This document shows positions 1 to 12,030 of a stretch of 64,000 nt of DNA, one piece after another. The notes beneath the pieces are model-generated. The model saw nothing but the letters and a program-made list of their open reading frames with translations, did no database searches and was not told the origin of the DNA. The position numbers and the translations under genes are program-made. Position 1 is the stretch's first letter. The number at the start of each line of letters is the position of its first letter. This stretch comes from Nymphaea colorata (lineage: Eukaryota; Streptophyta; Magnoliopsida; Nymphaeales; Nymphaeaceae), in the NCBI RefSeq assembly GCF_008831285.2, contig NC_045142.1, positions 16,557,354 to 16,621,353 of the forward strand, written 5' to 3'.

Positions 1-865
1 CCTCTAAAATCTCTCTTTCTCTTTTAATCAATACCTTCTTTTATAAACTTTCATATACGTGTATGTGTGATAATATACACATATATGTGCATCTCTCTCT
101 CTCTCTTTCGAAAACTTCTCTTTCCTCTCTATTTAAGTTGATACTTTATTTTCTAAAGTTTTAACATACATGCGTATACATATATATACACATATGCATA
201 TATACATGTATGTACGTACACATAAAATACATACAAAAGATATGTATCTTTTCCTCTTTTAAAATCTCTCATTTAGTGACCTTTAAAACCTTTTTCTCTT
301 TCACTTTCTCCTTTCCCATATTTCTCTTTGATTAAGTCTATATTTTTCCATTCTTTTGAACATTTTTTTCTTTCAAGAATATTTTTATTTACTGACTTCA
401 CAAATACCAAAAATCAAGTAATGACCCAATATTAGGTTCATGCTTGATGGTCTACAACCCAATTTCATTTTCAAAAACTTTTCTCTTTTCATCAAAAACA
501 TTTATTACAAAAATCTTAGATGTATGTTATGGTAGGAATGTCTTTTAGATGAATGTTATTATATGAATGAATCATATAGGATCAATGCATTCATGCATTC
601 ACATTCACTTAATACCACTTATGATCACAAACACATCTTCAAAAGAATTTAAGCAAGATGAGATAGAGCTCTACCTAGGTAGTAACCAAATTAGAGCAAA
701 ATCTCAAACCTATCTTAAGAGAATACTAAAGTGAATTCAAAATAATTTTCCAAACTTTCCAATTGATGTTTATAAAGATTTTTCAATCCTAGTTTTCCCC
801 AAAATGTTTCACATTCTCAAGTGATTTTTCAAGAACCTCTTTGAAAGTTTGAAATATCAAAACTT
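1..865. other. AT-rich sequence without a gene
   Basis: The first 300 bases alternate CT-rich runs with ATAC/GTAT words, and the rest is AT-rich. No reading frame of useful length or similarity was seen on either strand. The part from about 480 onward may belong to the same transposable element as the R1 repeat that follows, because its composition is continuous with it. Confidence 0.5.
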
Positions 866-869
866 TCAA

Positions 870-1135
870 TATTTTTCTACACCGCATATAAAATGAAAAA
901 GATGTTTAAGCCAAAATCAAATGCATCAATAATAGACATAACCCTTATTGATTACCCCCGGTAAAGGCGTCGGGAACGGTTGATCCTCATGCCGACGAGT
1001 GATTCCCTTTCTCTCTTATTTTCAAATTAAAAACTCATTTTTCTAAAGCACTCCAAAAACCAAAATACCGAAGATTTTTGGGGATGCGAACAATGCCTTA
1101 GTGGATGTGCATTTTAACCATGAACATGGAATCCC
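870..1135 (-). repeat. Dispersed repeat R1, copy 1
   Basis: Read on the minus strand, this block aligns with two other places in the window, about 43870-44200 and 61530-61830 on the plus strand. The shared core runs from a GAGAAAGGGA word through a CGGYAYGAGGWCCAACCRTYCC-type stretch to an ATTGATGCAWWTS word. A GTTCGCAYCCC word upstream is shared with copy 2. No coding capacity is visible. The family is probably a non-coding part (LTR or untranslated leader) of a retrotransposon, but I cannot assign it. Confidence 0.7.
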
Positions 1136-1141
1136 TTGCTT

Positions 1142-1168
1142 CTTGTTATGATATCGAGTCATAACAAG
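1142..1168. repeat. Perfect 10-bp inverted repeat
   Basis: CTTGTTATGA at 1142-1151 and its exact reverse complement at 1159-1168 flank a 7-base loop. It sits just beyond R1 copy 1. No terminator context or gene adjoins it, so a role is not evident. Confidence 0.8.
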
Positions 1169-2964
1169 ATCGGTATATAATTGTTGAAATGAGATCATGT
1201 TTTGGTCTCTTAGGCATTATGGTTAAATGAAAAGTATATAGTTTAATGAGAATGTATGCTTAACCTTTTGATGTTAGATGTCACTTGAGATAGAAAACCA
1301 AACAAGCACCTGATGGTCGTAGCCAACCAAGTGATAGAGTCTCAACAACAGGCAATGATAGCAAAGATAAACATTTTGTAGCAAATACACAACTTTACAA
1401 GCAACAAGCAACAACTTGGTAGTAGGCATGACGGTAAAGCTAAATGTTCCATAGCAAATCAGGATTTTGAAAGTGACTGGTGAGAAGACACATCAATTCA
1501 AGCTATATAATTCACATGGTATTTCGAAAGCAGGCAGCATCATTACAGTATGATCTAGTAATATATTTCATAAATGAATCTTTTTGATATAAGAAAATGG
1601 AACTTGAATGTTACAAGATTACATATACACTATCAAACTATGCATGCAGTGCAAATTGTTTTAATTGTCCATTTCCTGAATATAATTGAGGAATGCCTTT
1701 TGCAACTACCTCTAGATTAGAGGCATATCTTGTTGACATGCATGGACATATGCAATGCACACATATATTTGACATGCACTAATTTCTTATCATATATGTT
1801 GTCAAAAACATCATACATTATGTGGCAACTTGCTAGTGCAACATTTGCCAACTTCAGGGAGTTGTACAACATGAAGGTTTTCTGTTTAAAGTTTACAATG
1901 TAAATGACCCAATGTTGTACCTCCCTCCACAATATAGGAAACAATATATGTGGTATGGTTTTGGACAAAATATACATTTTTAATCACTTTTATTACTTGT
2001 TGCAGTTATAGAATCAAATAACATGCTATAAGACAATACAATGTGAAACCACACATCAGTTATATTTGCCAAATTTCACAAGTAGTGACTTCATGTTGAA
2101 CTTTGGGGACAATTACTTAACTATAAAGACATATTAACAAAACAATCAAATTTAAGTGAAATCAGGATCAAACAAGAATTTTATACTCAAATGACTACTT
2201 CTATTAAATGGAATTAAAGTGTACAAAAGAGTTCACTACTATTGCATGGACTCTTACGCAAAGTGTTCTCAAACTACATTCCAACAAAAGAAAATGAGAA
2301 CCTAATCTACTACTACAATTAATAGCAACAAACAAAAGAAAATAAAATCCTAAATCTCAATGTCATGGCTTGTTCAAGATGCTAGAGCTCGTTGGTCTAT
2401 AACAGTTCCTCCAAACTCCAACACTGGTTGACTCTACTTGTTATTGCTTCACTTCATTCTTGAGGAGGTTGGGAGATGCACAAAAGAGTACTTAACTGCA
2501 CATAGTTTTAGAGGTGAAATAGCAGCTATATAACATTACCCGGGCACAAAAACATAGCACTTTATATGTTGGCTCATGTATGTTTGTGTTAACCAGTTGC
2601 TAATACAAAATGCAAACTAGTGTTTAGTGTCTTACATGATAAAAGTTGTCTAAACTCGATGAATATTGGCTAATTTGAGTTTAGACTAATTCTTTGTTTC
2701 TGCTTTAGATTCTCTCTTATTGTGAACTCAACAATGTGCAACCTACTATAGGTTGCTAGAGCACAAAATATTCTTAAACTAATTAAGCAACACAAAACTA
2801 GATATGTCTAACTACAAACCACATAAAGAAAATGAAAGAAAGCAACAATGATACGTAACTACCAAAGCAAGGACTAGAAGATGTTGTGGACCCAAATATA
2901 ACAATCTGGTCCTCAACAACTTCTCAAATTTGAAAATAACTAACTAAAACACTTTGCAACCCTC
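1169..2964. other. AT-rich sequence without a gene
   Basis: No supported gene. One reading frame of 86 codons on the minus strand (1717-1977) resembles nothing I recognise and has no splice or domain context. Confidence 0.5.
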
Positions 2965-3150
2965 TATAATAGACTGCCCCACTTTTAGGCTCGGGCCCCT
3001 GGTTCCGTGGATCCTAACCATCCCCTAGCAATTTCGGCTCCAACCCCAAAAAGGCTAGAAACCATAACAACCATCTATTTAATAACCCCCTTTATAAACC
3101 CTTGAAGAATCCTCACAATCTTCAATACGAGAAATTTTTGGGCAGTTGCA
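2965..3150 (-). repeat. 3' LTR of TRIM-like element
   Basis: Homologous to 3224-3394 at an offset of about 259 bases. Its terminus has decayed (TATAAT in place of TGTAAT). In element orientation it is the 3' LTR. Confidence 0.7.
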
Positions 3151-3208
3151 ATCACCTCCTTAAGGAAGACGCGTTCGCGCGTGTGGGACCTAGGTCTAAG
3201 TGTTGAAC

Positions 3209-3222
3209 TGGCTCTGACACCA
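3209..3222 (-). other. Primer-binding site of the TRIM-like element
   Basis: The plus-strand sequence TGGCTCTGACACCA is the reverse complement of TGGTGTCAGAGCCA. This differs by one base from the usual plant retroelement site TGGTATCAGAGCCA, which pairs with the 3' end of initiator tRNA-Met. One base separates it from the LTR. Confidence 0.8.
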
Positions 3223-3223
3223 C

Positions 3224-3394
3224 TGTAATATCCCAACCCACTTTGAGGCTCGGGCCCCTGGTTTGGCGACCTGCCCCTAGCAGTTTTGGCTCCAACCCTA
3301 AAGGTCTACAAACCAGGACAACTATATATTTAGTAAAAACCTTTGAAGATCCCTCACAATCTTCAATACATGACTAAATTTTTAGGGCATTACA
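3224..3394 (-). repeat. 5' LTR of TRIM-like element
   Basis: A 171-bp repeat with TGTAAT...ATTACA ends, next to the primer-binding site. I looked for a 5S rRNA-like promoter block, as found in Cassandra TRIMs, and did not see one. Confidence 0.72.
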
Positions 3395-4483
3395 ACTTGG
3401 ATCCATTCTAATCTATTAAAATCATGCACAACTAAACATAAAGACTTAAACTTACACTATGATACGAACAAATCAGTTGAGTTTCAGTCAGCAATAGCCA
3501 GTTGTATGCTACACCATTGCCGGTCAGTAAGAAAGGTACTAGTTAGCCTCTTTGACTAAAGTAGCTACTAAATAGATGAAATAGGCAGTACACATTTTAA
3601 AATGTAATCTAAGTACTAAGTTACACCACAACTATCGAAAATTTAATAAACTTGCCCATAAACTGCTCTAAAATATAAGAATATATAAATCTACACTAAT
3701 ACTAAACTGAAGAGCAATAGCAAGTAGTAAAACAACATCTGGAACTAATTTAAGTCTAACTTACACTAAATTCTATAAACAAGGTAAGATAATAATCTAT
3801 CTATGAAATTGAAATATAAGACATAATAAAACTTACTAAACAATTAAGTAAAACACACTTATACTATACCAAAAAAACTAAAGCTTGCAGAACATAACAG
3901 TTTACACTATTAAATTAGCAATACTTAGAGATTAACAACTAATATTTACCTAAAAGTTAAACTAAATGTAAGAAAAATACTACATATAACTAAGAAAACA
4001 AGAATTATACTAGAAACAACTCAGTTGACTACTTTAAAATATGTATACACTAGCCAACAACCTTGTAAAAATGTCTATTGGTCTATAACACATGTTTCAT
4101 CCTAATGTAACAAGTAAAGTAGTTCACAACCTAGAAGTCAATAATGTTCATGATGTAAACATATAAATTAAACTACAACTACACAAAGAATGCTAAAACA
4201 AATAGAAATCAAGTTAAACTGATGGAGCAATGTAAACTACTACTGTTAGATTACTAACATGCAATATAAGCACTAAAACTAGCTATACAACATGATTAGA
4301 CAACTATGAACATGCACCATACTACCCCACAACAAGTTAATCATTAAAATTAACTAAGAGAGATCTAGCTACTCCCAAACTTCACGACACTCAACTACTG
4401 ATTGGAGTCACCACGTAGCAGCTAACTGTTTTCAAGTGGTTTAGGCAGGCAACTGCAAAAGCCCTATACTTATGCTACTTAAC
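3395..4483. other. A-rich sequence without a gene
   Basis: Strongly A-rich on the plus strand, with many AACTA/TAAACT words. No coding frame, domain or repeat boundary was recognised. Confidence 0.5.
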
Positions 4484-4830
4484 ATCAAGGATTCACTAAT
4501 CATTAACAATTAAAACGTGCAAAATTATAGCAACACAAGGCTAACATAGGCTATAATAGCTAGGAAACTAAGGTAGGAAGCAGCCGGCAGCCTCAAGGAG
4601 TAGCTAGGGAGCTTCTACACCCCATTCTACCTACAACTTACTCTACTTTACTTCAAGGATTCAATTAAATCTAATTAATAATTACTAATATGTTCAAAGT
4701 TATAGCAACCCAAAGCTAACATTATCTATAATTAAAGGAAAACAAAAAGAAAACTAAGGCAGGATGCAGCCAGCAGCCTCTTGGATAGCTAGGGAGCATC
4801 TAGTGAGCTCCTACACCCTTTCTAACTACT
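4484..4830. repeat. Diverged tandem duplication, about 167-bp unit
   Basis: Unit 1 (about 4484-4650) and unit 2 (about 4651-4830) share TCAAGGATTCA, TTATAGCAAC, AACTAAGGYAGGA, GCAGCC and TAGCTAGGGAGC in the same order. The units differ by substitutions and small insertions. Nothing coding is present. Confidence 0.7.
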
Positions 4831-5099
4831 ACTATTTTACCTAAACACAGTCACTAACACTGCTCAACAAGACTTAAATGTTCTTTTTAACACTGTTACA
4901 ACAAATAATAGTAGACAGTTAGTGAGCAAACTAGTACTATAGGCTGAAAAACAAACACAAACAAAACAACTAAACCATCGAAATCACTAATTGCCCAAGT
5001 ACTTGACTCGATAACTCACCTAAGCTGTTCTAAGTAGTTATAAACATGTTTATGCCATCACATAATAATTAAAGACAGTCAATAAAACACACACATTCA

Positions 5100-7442
5100 T
5101 TCATTTGTTAAAAGGCATGCCGATTTACATATTATTCAAACAAGAGGACATTTTTATGATCCAATGATCATAATAGCTCACTCTTGGAAACAAAAAAGGC
5201 AATCCATATTTGGTACCAAGCAGGAATTTGCCTAAAATGCCATCATACCTGACACAGGCCTCCACAAACACAAAAAATCTCCTCGACCACTGGATCCTAT
5301 CACTTAGGGTCAGCTTGACACTCTTGGTCTACTTACAAAAACGATAAGTTTTCCATACACTTTGCCTTTAAAGTCTATTTAGGTAGGAAATAGGACTATC
5401 AATTAGAAGGTTGTTGATTCCAGAAAGTGTCAACAGATTTCTACCTATATGACATTTCTTCAAGTTTTTTCACATTTACGAGGTTAAGACAGACCGATCT
5501 AAATCCCAATTCCCATTCAACCTATTGGTTGTACACCTCTTGACTCACCTTCTTAGTCAAGACTCAAATGGAAATTGCAAGTGTGATGTTTCAGTTTGAT
5601 GAATCATACCATATTACCGGCAAATACGAGTTGCCATGTGGCAACACACACACACACACACATATGTCCTTTACTTCATAGGGTTCCATTGCCTAACTGC
5701 CATATGCTCCCAAGAGTCTTCACCCAAACTTAAAATTCAAGTATGATTTACCTCAATTCAATCAATAACATGTACATTCTCATGTCATTAAAAACAGTTC
5801 GCACCACTTACTTGCTAGTCCTAAGTGACTATGGAACCGCTCAATTGGGAACACTAGGTATGAATCTGCCCAATGACACTATTATGCACCAAACCAAATA
5901 ATTAGATACCCGATCTAGGCGTGTAATGCCATGTTGAAGCATCACCATTGCAATTATGCTTCTCCATTAACAATCTGATGATGACACAACCTTAGTTCAC
6001 TAGTAAGAGCATAAAATCAATCGAATCAACAAGAAAAGAACATCTATTGTACATTAGAGTAGGTCAGTAGTAAAATTTCATGTCCACACCCTAATAAATT
6101 GCAAGTTCAGCCTCCTATCAAACCGTAAGTTCAACGTGCATGTCATGCAAGTTCTCTATCTCCTCACATGCTACGTAGTGTTCATATAAAAGACCGCAAG
6201 GATCAATCGTCCGCTAAAACAACAACAAATCTTTTCTAATATAGTAACATCTCAACCATGCGACCTAAGAATTCAAATTTAAGTCTCACATACCAAAAAG
6301 ATAATTATCAACGTTCTTAGGGCAACTATCTATTAAAATTAAACTTTGGTTTTGCTCACCACTCTAACAACACTCGACTTGATGTAAGAATCCCCAACAA
6401 CCACCCCAACCATTTTACTGGCCACTAATCGCTAATGACAATCTGCAACCATCACCCCCAAACCTATTGTTCTCTAACACCCAAATGAACAGCCTGAAGA
6501 AGAGAGGAAAATTTAATTCCTGCACAAGTTTGGCATCAACGTGAAATGAGGATCGTGAGCAGGTCCCCAAGAGAGAGCTCAGTTATGTATGAGTTAATTG
6601 AGGGATCAAGAGAGAGAGACAAATACAAGAAGAGAGTGTGTGTGTGCAGAAGCAAGGAAGAGAGTGTCAATAGAGAGAACAACCAAGCGAGAGAAAGCAA
6701 AATAGAGCAATAGAATTCTAATGAGAAGGAAACAAATCAGGCAAGAGAGCGGGAGAGACTGAGCGGCAACAAAGGAGAGAGTTAGAGAGGGAGGGGGAAC
6801 ATAAAGAGTGAGCAGGGAAGAGAGCGAGGATGAGCATGAGAGAGAAGATAGAGTGTGATTGAGAGGGAGAGCATTGGGGTGAGGGAGAGGATGTGATGGT
6901 GAGAGGAAGAGCAGGGCACATAGAGAGAGTTCAGTTGAGAGGGGGAGAGAATGAGAGACTGAACATGGGAGATAGTGAGCAAGGGAGCATGCAAGAGAGA
7001 GAGTGAGATAGAGGGATAACAACAAAAAGCAAAAGAGCCTAGGAGAATGAGAGATAGCATAAAATGGGACAAGAGAGAAAATAGACAAGAGGGGGTAAGT
7101 GTGGAAGAATGACAGTGAGAGGGAGAGAGAAAAAGAAAAAGGGAGGGGTGCTTACCTACACGAGGGGTGCTTACCTACTCCTTTGCGCCTCCTCCTTCTT
7201 CTTCCTCAACCTCCACTGTTTTCCTCCCCAACCTTCTTATGCTCTTGATTCTTCCTTTGCTCTCGTTCTCCTTCAACTTCTTCTTCTTCCATTGCTTTTC
7301 CTCTTTCCATAGCTCCACCTCTTCTGAGCGGTTGAGAAGCCCTTGCAGTTGGGCTTTCTTCTCGGCCCCTGGGAGTACTACGGGTTTGATCTAGTCCTTA
7401 GTCTAGATCTTCCCACTACACCATGCACAAAATGTTAATGTT
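5100..7442 (-). repeat. 3' LTR relic of the old gypsy element
   Basis: The inner boundary is set at about 7442, where TGTTACATCC corresponds to the TTACACCCTACC junction of element D at 40264-40275. Homology to D's LTR includes the CAGGAATTTGCCT block near 5220 (38822 in D), the purine-rich tract at 6600-7150 and a pyrimidine-rich tract after it. The outer edge is not resolved. It includes a short CA microsatellite at 5641-5661. Confidence 0.6.
6600..7150. repeat. Purine-rich (GA) low-complexity tract
   Basis: About 550 bases almost entirely of A and G on the plus strand, with GAGAGA words. The equivalent tract in element D lies at 39765-40030, so this is a structural feature of the LTR, probably near its promoter or transcript start, and not a gene. 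The reading frames that cross it encode only Ser/Leu-rich low-complexity strings. Confidence 0.8.
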
Positions 7443-7443
7443 A

Positions 7444-8600
7444 CATCCTACCACCCTTAAATCAAATTTTGTCCTCAAAATTTAGAATGTACCTCAACAT
7501 GAGAACAAGTGCATGTACTTATTTCACATGTTGTTCTTGAGCTCCCACGTGCACTTCTTCAACCCATGGTGCTGCCATTCTATCTTTACTAGAGAAATCC
7601 TCTTGGTGCAAAGTATTCGTTCTTTTTGAACCACAATTTGAATTGATTTTTCTGTAGTTGTCAAATTATTTTGCACTTAAATACTTTGAAAATCAATCAC
7701 ATGTGTAGGATCTAACACATACTTTTAAAGCATGAATATATGTAAAACATCATGAACATGACTCAACTCTGGTAGTAGTGCTAGTCTGTATGACACTTCT
7801 CTGAATTTCTTTAATATTCAAAAGACCCAATATACTTTGAACTTAACTTTTCTTTAATACCAAATTGAAAAACTGCTTTTAGTAAGCAAACTTTTCAAAA
7901 ACACATAATCACCTACTTCAAAAGCCAACCCTCTACGCAAAATGTCATGTAATTTTTTTGTCTACTCTAAATTATTAATAACTTCTTCCTTATCAATTGT
8001 ACTTGGTTGGTATCATGTTTCAATGAAAGGTTTTCAACCTTATTTTCACCCATCTTGGTCCTACAAGTCGGTGTTTTAAGGCCTTTCATACAATGCTTCA
8101 AAATGTATCATTCCAATGCTAGAGTGATAACTATTATTATATGCAAACTTTATCAATTTTACATGTTTGTCACATTTTTCCTTTCCAACCTAGAACACAA
8201 GCACATAGTATGTCTTCTAAGATTTATATGGTCCTCTCATACTATCTATCAGTCTTGAGGGTGAAATACTATGTTCAACATAAGCTTAGTGGCCAATGCT
8301 TTTTGCAATTGCTTCTAAAACCTAGAGGTAAAACGTGGATCTCGATCTATAATAATAGACTTTGGTACCCCATGTTGTATCACTGTCTCACTAATATATA
8401 ACTCTACAAGCCTCCAAGACACCAATATTCTGCTTTGACTCATTGACAAACTAAGCATTTTGCCACATATTCTGCAATCTCATGCTTCATTTCATGCCAC
8501 CAATAATTCTGCTTCATATCTTAAACATTTTCATACTGTTAGGGTGTACAAAAAATCTGGATTTATGAGGTTATCTAACAACTAATGTTTTACCCCTTCA
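7444..8600 (-). pseudogene. Gypsy integrase and chromodomain remnant
   Basis: Reading the minus strand, 7444-7640 matches the chromodomain end of element D (a 'TKRI.LVKIEWQHHG' pattern). 8000-8600 matches its integrase core and zinc-binding region. Several frameshifts and stops break it up. In life this part would insert the cDNA copy into the genome and target chromatin marks. The downstream edge is the LTR at 7442. Confidence 0.75.
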
Positions 8601-9800
8601 TCTCTAGTGACCCACAATCTTCATTGGAACTTACAATGAGCCATCTTTATCCTTATGCGGAGGGGAAGCCGCCTTCTTGCTTTCTTCTATATTTTTAGCA
8701 CACTCACGATCTTCCTTTTGCTTTAATATAAGCTCATTTAATAAAGGATATAATATTAAGACAGTCATACTTGTTTTGTTCTCTCTACATAGGAGGGGCT
8801 GCCATGCTATCACATCGTACAATAATGTCTATAAGTGACTTAACATACTATATGTTGCCACATCTGCTCAAAGTATCGGCTAGCACATTCATGTTCTTAG
8901 GGTGATTTGATATTTTGAAACCATAATCATTTAAGTATTCAATCCAGGTCCTCTATCTTAGACTTAGATCCTTTTAGGATAATATGTATTTCAATGACTT
9001 GTGGTCCATGAAGACTTCAAACACTGGTTTATAATTATAATCCTTCCATATCTTTAGTGTGAATACAACTTCTCATAATTCCATATCAGAGGTGGGTAAT
9101 GCTTCTCATGATTCTTCAACTGCCTCCACCATTTATGAGGTCCATAAATGCTATGGGAGCATTGATCAACCCAAAATGCATAACCATAAATTCATAGTGC
9201 TCATATCTAGTTCGAAAAGCCATCTTAGAAAAATCTTCCTATCATATGAAAATTTGGTGGTAACCTATCGATCAATATTAGAGAACACCTGTACAATCTT
9301 GAGCTGATCGAACAAGTCATCAATTCGAAGAAGTAGATACTTATTCTTGATAGCAATTTGGTTCAACATATGGTAGTTAATGCACAAGTGCATCGTCCCA
9401 TCCTTTTTCTTAACAAACAATACATGTGGTTCCTATGACAACACACTAGGTCATATGAAACTCTTATCTAAGAGCTTCTATGCTACTTCAATTTTTCTAG
9501 CTCTATTGGTGCCATACAATATGTTGCCTTGGAGATGAGGGTTGTTCCTGGAAACAACTCTATCTTGAACTCAACTTCCCTTCTTGGAGGGAAACTTGTT
9601 AAATATTCAAAAAATACATATTTACAATGGTTACTTCTTTTGGTTTCAAACGGTATAGTCTTATTGGTCAAGATGTTGACCAAAAATGCAACGGTCACCT
9701 TTTCTAACAGTCGTTTGGCCTTTATTGCAGACACCATTACCTTGTTGGTTTGGCTAGCTTTTTCGGGCTTAGAATCACATAGGCTCAATTTTATGAGTCA
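8601..9800 (-). pseudogene. Gypsy reverse transcriptase / RNase H remnant
   Basis: The 9483-9788 frame carries the typical start of chromovirus RT (VEFKIELFPGTTLISKATY followed by MAPIEL). The next stretch, 9361-9480, reads as 'VKKKDGTM' and '[13 protein letters not shown]' in a shifted frame. 8631-8822 matches the RNase H to integrase linker of element D. Stops and frameshifts separate these blocks, so no enzyme can be made. Confidence 0.8.
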
Positions 9801-10059
9801 ATAGTTGTATTTGCTTCTTTCTGCAATCTATGTTAGCATAATACACATGTAGCCAATCAAAGCCAAAAAATAAGATCAAACCCATGATCACCAATTATGG
9901 AGCTAGGTGATGCTCATGGATCTCTATATCCACATCGGGTAAGTATTGGTTACAAGAATCATGAGCATGTATAGGACTAACCACTTTTAACACATATAAC
10001 ATCATCTTGGCCAACACTTATAATGAAGTGGCAAATTGATTAGATATGAAATAATGAGT

Positions 10060-10640
10060 CGTCCTTACATCAAACAACACTCTAGCAATATAAGAACTAC
10101 AACTAATGTACCTTTGATGATATCATGTACATGTAGCTCCTCCATACATGTAGCTCCTCCATGGTAGTCACGTACACACATCTTTTGTACTCCTGATAGA
10201 TTGGCTTTGGGCTTCTTCAGTTCCTTCTCTTGCATTCTTGGATAGTCTTTGATGAAATGCCCCATCTTGTAGTAGTGCAAACGTGCCACAGTCATTGACA
10301 ACACCACTTCCCAGATTGCACATGCAAGCATATGGGACACCTAGGTGGAGTTGAAGTTGTCGCTGCCTCTTGTGTGGTATCACTCCTAGTATGTATGTGT
10401 GTCTCTTGTACGTTTGATAGTCTCACTTTCATATGTCTTTGCCTTGCCCATGAAGTTGCTTTACTTGGCATGTGTTCGTCCACCTTGCATGTGCAGGCTT
10501 GACTTCTTATGATGCTCCATTTGTGTCCTTTCCCAGTCCTTTTCTAATTGTCTTACTATGGTGATCACCTTGTCCAGATCATGAGGTCTACTGGAGATCA
10601 CCTTGCTTCACAGCCCATCTCATTGTCCATGCACAAACTT
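10060..10640 (-). pseudogene. Gypsy gag zinc-knuckle and protease remnant
   Basis: A CX2CX4HX4C knuckle is recognisable as ARLHYYKMGHFIKDYP. All three cysteines are replaced (Arg, Tyr, Tyr) while the histidine is kept. Downstream, 'VLILLECCLM' sits where the protease active-site Asp motif would start. Beyond about 10640 the gag is not recognisable. Confidence 0.65.
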
Positions 10641-11769
10641 GTCTGCTTGGACCTCATTGGTGGTGTAGACTTGTGGACAATACATCTCTAAGTGCCAGTA
10701 TCTCGTGATATACTCTTTCTAGATCATATGGTTTTGCTGCAACTCTAAAAATTAATACATTTTCTTCATTGTCGCATGCACTAGTAAGTAGGTATCGATG
10801 AAAGAGTCCCAAAACTATTTTTATGACATCAGTTGTTGGTTTACAAACAGGACCTTATGTGTCAATTGTGTTTTATATGGACTCATATATGTAGATTTGA
10901 CAGGGCTTGACATGCACTATTTGTTTGGTATGGGCTAGCATTTCGTGAGTAATCTTTCAAGCTTGAGGAGCTACTTTTGGCACATAATGTCACATTTGGC
11001 ATGGGTTCCCCACACCTCTCGTGTAAGAAAACTCTTCATTGCCCAGGTCACCAACTAGGTGAGAACCAATCATGTTTCTTACTGCTTCATTCCTCAAGAG
11101 TTAATATAGTACCTCTAATGGTTACTACATTATCCTACTAAAAGTACTTGTTTTCTTTTTTCCTCTGATTCAATAGTTTACCTCAACATATGTGTATCTG
11201 TGGTCATAGATTTTGGAATTGATGTTCTATTGTAATTTGAAGGATACTTATGCTATTTAACCTGCTAAACTCTTTGGTTCAGGCTGAAGAAGTAGAAGTC
11301 CTTGCCAAGCAAAGCAAGTTCTCCATCTGTTCCTTCGCAAGTCACATATCCTTTGAGAAATTAGCTACTCATTTATTCCTTTAATTGCAGCGCTAATTGG
11401 TCTATGGAATGAAAGCTGATAGCTAATAGTTATTTCATTTCTGCTAAAATATAGATGGCAAAAATTTGTAATTTCACTTACCTTAGTTGCTTATGCTTTT
11501 AATTTCAATGCTACGGTTATGTTCAAAGCATTGCCTATTGCGATACTGCCAAGTGATACATGAATGGATCTTCTATTTGGCATGCAGCTGCTCCATTACT
11601 TTTTTGAAAATTGCATTCACATAATGATTATGATATCTATTTATTTTTTAGGTTGCTATTTTTCATGAAAGACAACTATACACTGGGTTCTTCCCAATAG
11701 CGTAAGTGATGGCTGCGTATTCCAACTCTTATTCAGTGCCTAGGAAGTCTATGGTGTCTGTTTGAATCT
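10641..11769. other. No supported gene
   Basis: Possible exon-like bits occur, for example an AG-bounded open stretch at about 11284-11390 and another at 11651-11705. I cannot tie them to a protein family. The left part may be decayed gag of the gypsy relic. Confidence 0.4.
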
Positions 11770-12030
11770 TAATGGCAAGCTGGAAGAACCTCATCGCATA
11801 CATCAACCCTAGAGCTTGAGCTTCGAAGTATGGTGAAATGAGTGAATGTTGGCATTTTCTAATCTTTCCATGTGGAACTTGGGAAGCATGTTTTTGTGAC
11901 TGCATGCTTCATTTGCTTGAGATCATTTTCTTGGCTTCCTGTGCAGCTTTTGTTATCCAATGTTTGGCAGCCAAGCTTGGTATTGTAATAGGCATGCACA
12001 ACATAATTCTTGTAAACCTTAGATGATAAA
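11770..12030 (+). pseudogene. NRAMP metal-transporter fragment
   Basis: The open stretch at 11911-12000 encodes LLEIIFLASCAAFVIQCLAA followed by KLGIVIG. This corresponds to the second transmembrane segment of plant NRAMP divalent-metal transporters, where the family pattern is '[29 protein letters not shown]'. About 120 bases upstream, 11778-11812 reads SWKNLIAYINP, matching the end of transmembrane segment 1, where the usual motif is a DPGN. The DPGN metal-binding motif is not intact here: Asp is replaced by Asn and the Gly-Asn is lost. An exon boundary is plausible near 11910. No further exons were recognised before 12655, and stops follow, so this is a fragment. The exact subfamily (NRAMP1/6 or 2/3/4) is uncertain. 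Confidence 0.58.

Larger units (their letters stand above)
2965..3394 (-). mobile_element. TRIM-like miniature LTR retroelement
   Basis: Two related direct repeats, about 2965-3150 and 3224-3394, act as LTRs of about 186 and 171 bp. They share blocks such as GGCTCGGGCCCCTGG and CTCACAATCTTCAATAC. The right-hand LTR starts TGTAATATCC and ends GGGCATTACA on the plus strand, so it has TG...CA termini. Only about 73 bp lie between the repeats. Directly beside the right LTR is a minus-strand primer-binding site matching the initiator tRNA-Met type with one change. Beside the left LTR is a short purine-rich stretch on the minus strand (AAGGAGGTGAT). That order of LTR, PBS, tiny interior, polypurine tract and LTR is the definition of a terminal-repeat retrotransposon in miniature. 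The LTRs have diverged and no clean target duplication is visible. Confidence 0.78.
5100..10640 (-). mobile_element. Decayed Ty3/gypsy chromovirus relic
   Basis: A minus-strand element in the order gag/protease, RT, RNase H, integrase and chromodomain, then LTR, reading from high to low coordinates. Its coding part parallels element D at 40.27-42.08 kb almost line by line, for example a 62-residue RNase H/integrase segment at 8631-8822. Its LTR shares the CAGGAATTTGCCT block and a long purine tract with the 3-kb LTR of D. It is full of frameshifts and stops. The left boundary of the LTR is only approximate and the 5' LTR was not found, so the element is truncated or too diverged to see. The shared gene order and C-terminal chromodomain place it in the chromovirus group (Tekay/Del-like). 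Confidence 0.8.

Noticed and set aside
2965-3394. Cassandra-type identity for the TRIM-like element
   Set aside because: The 5S rRNA-like promoter block that defines Cassandra LTRs was not seen.
6606-7394. Ser/Leu-rich frames of up to 160 codons
   Set aside because: They come from a purine-rich low-complexity tract that is conserved as part of an LTR, and overlap in several frames.
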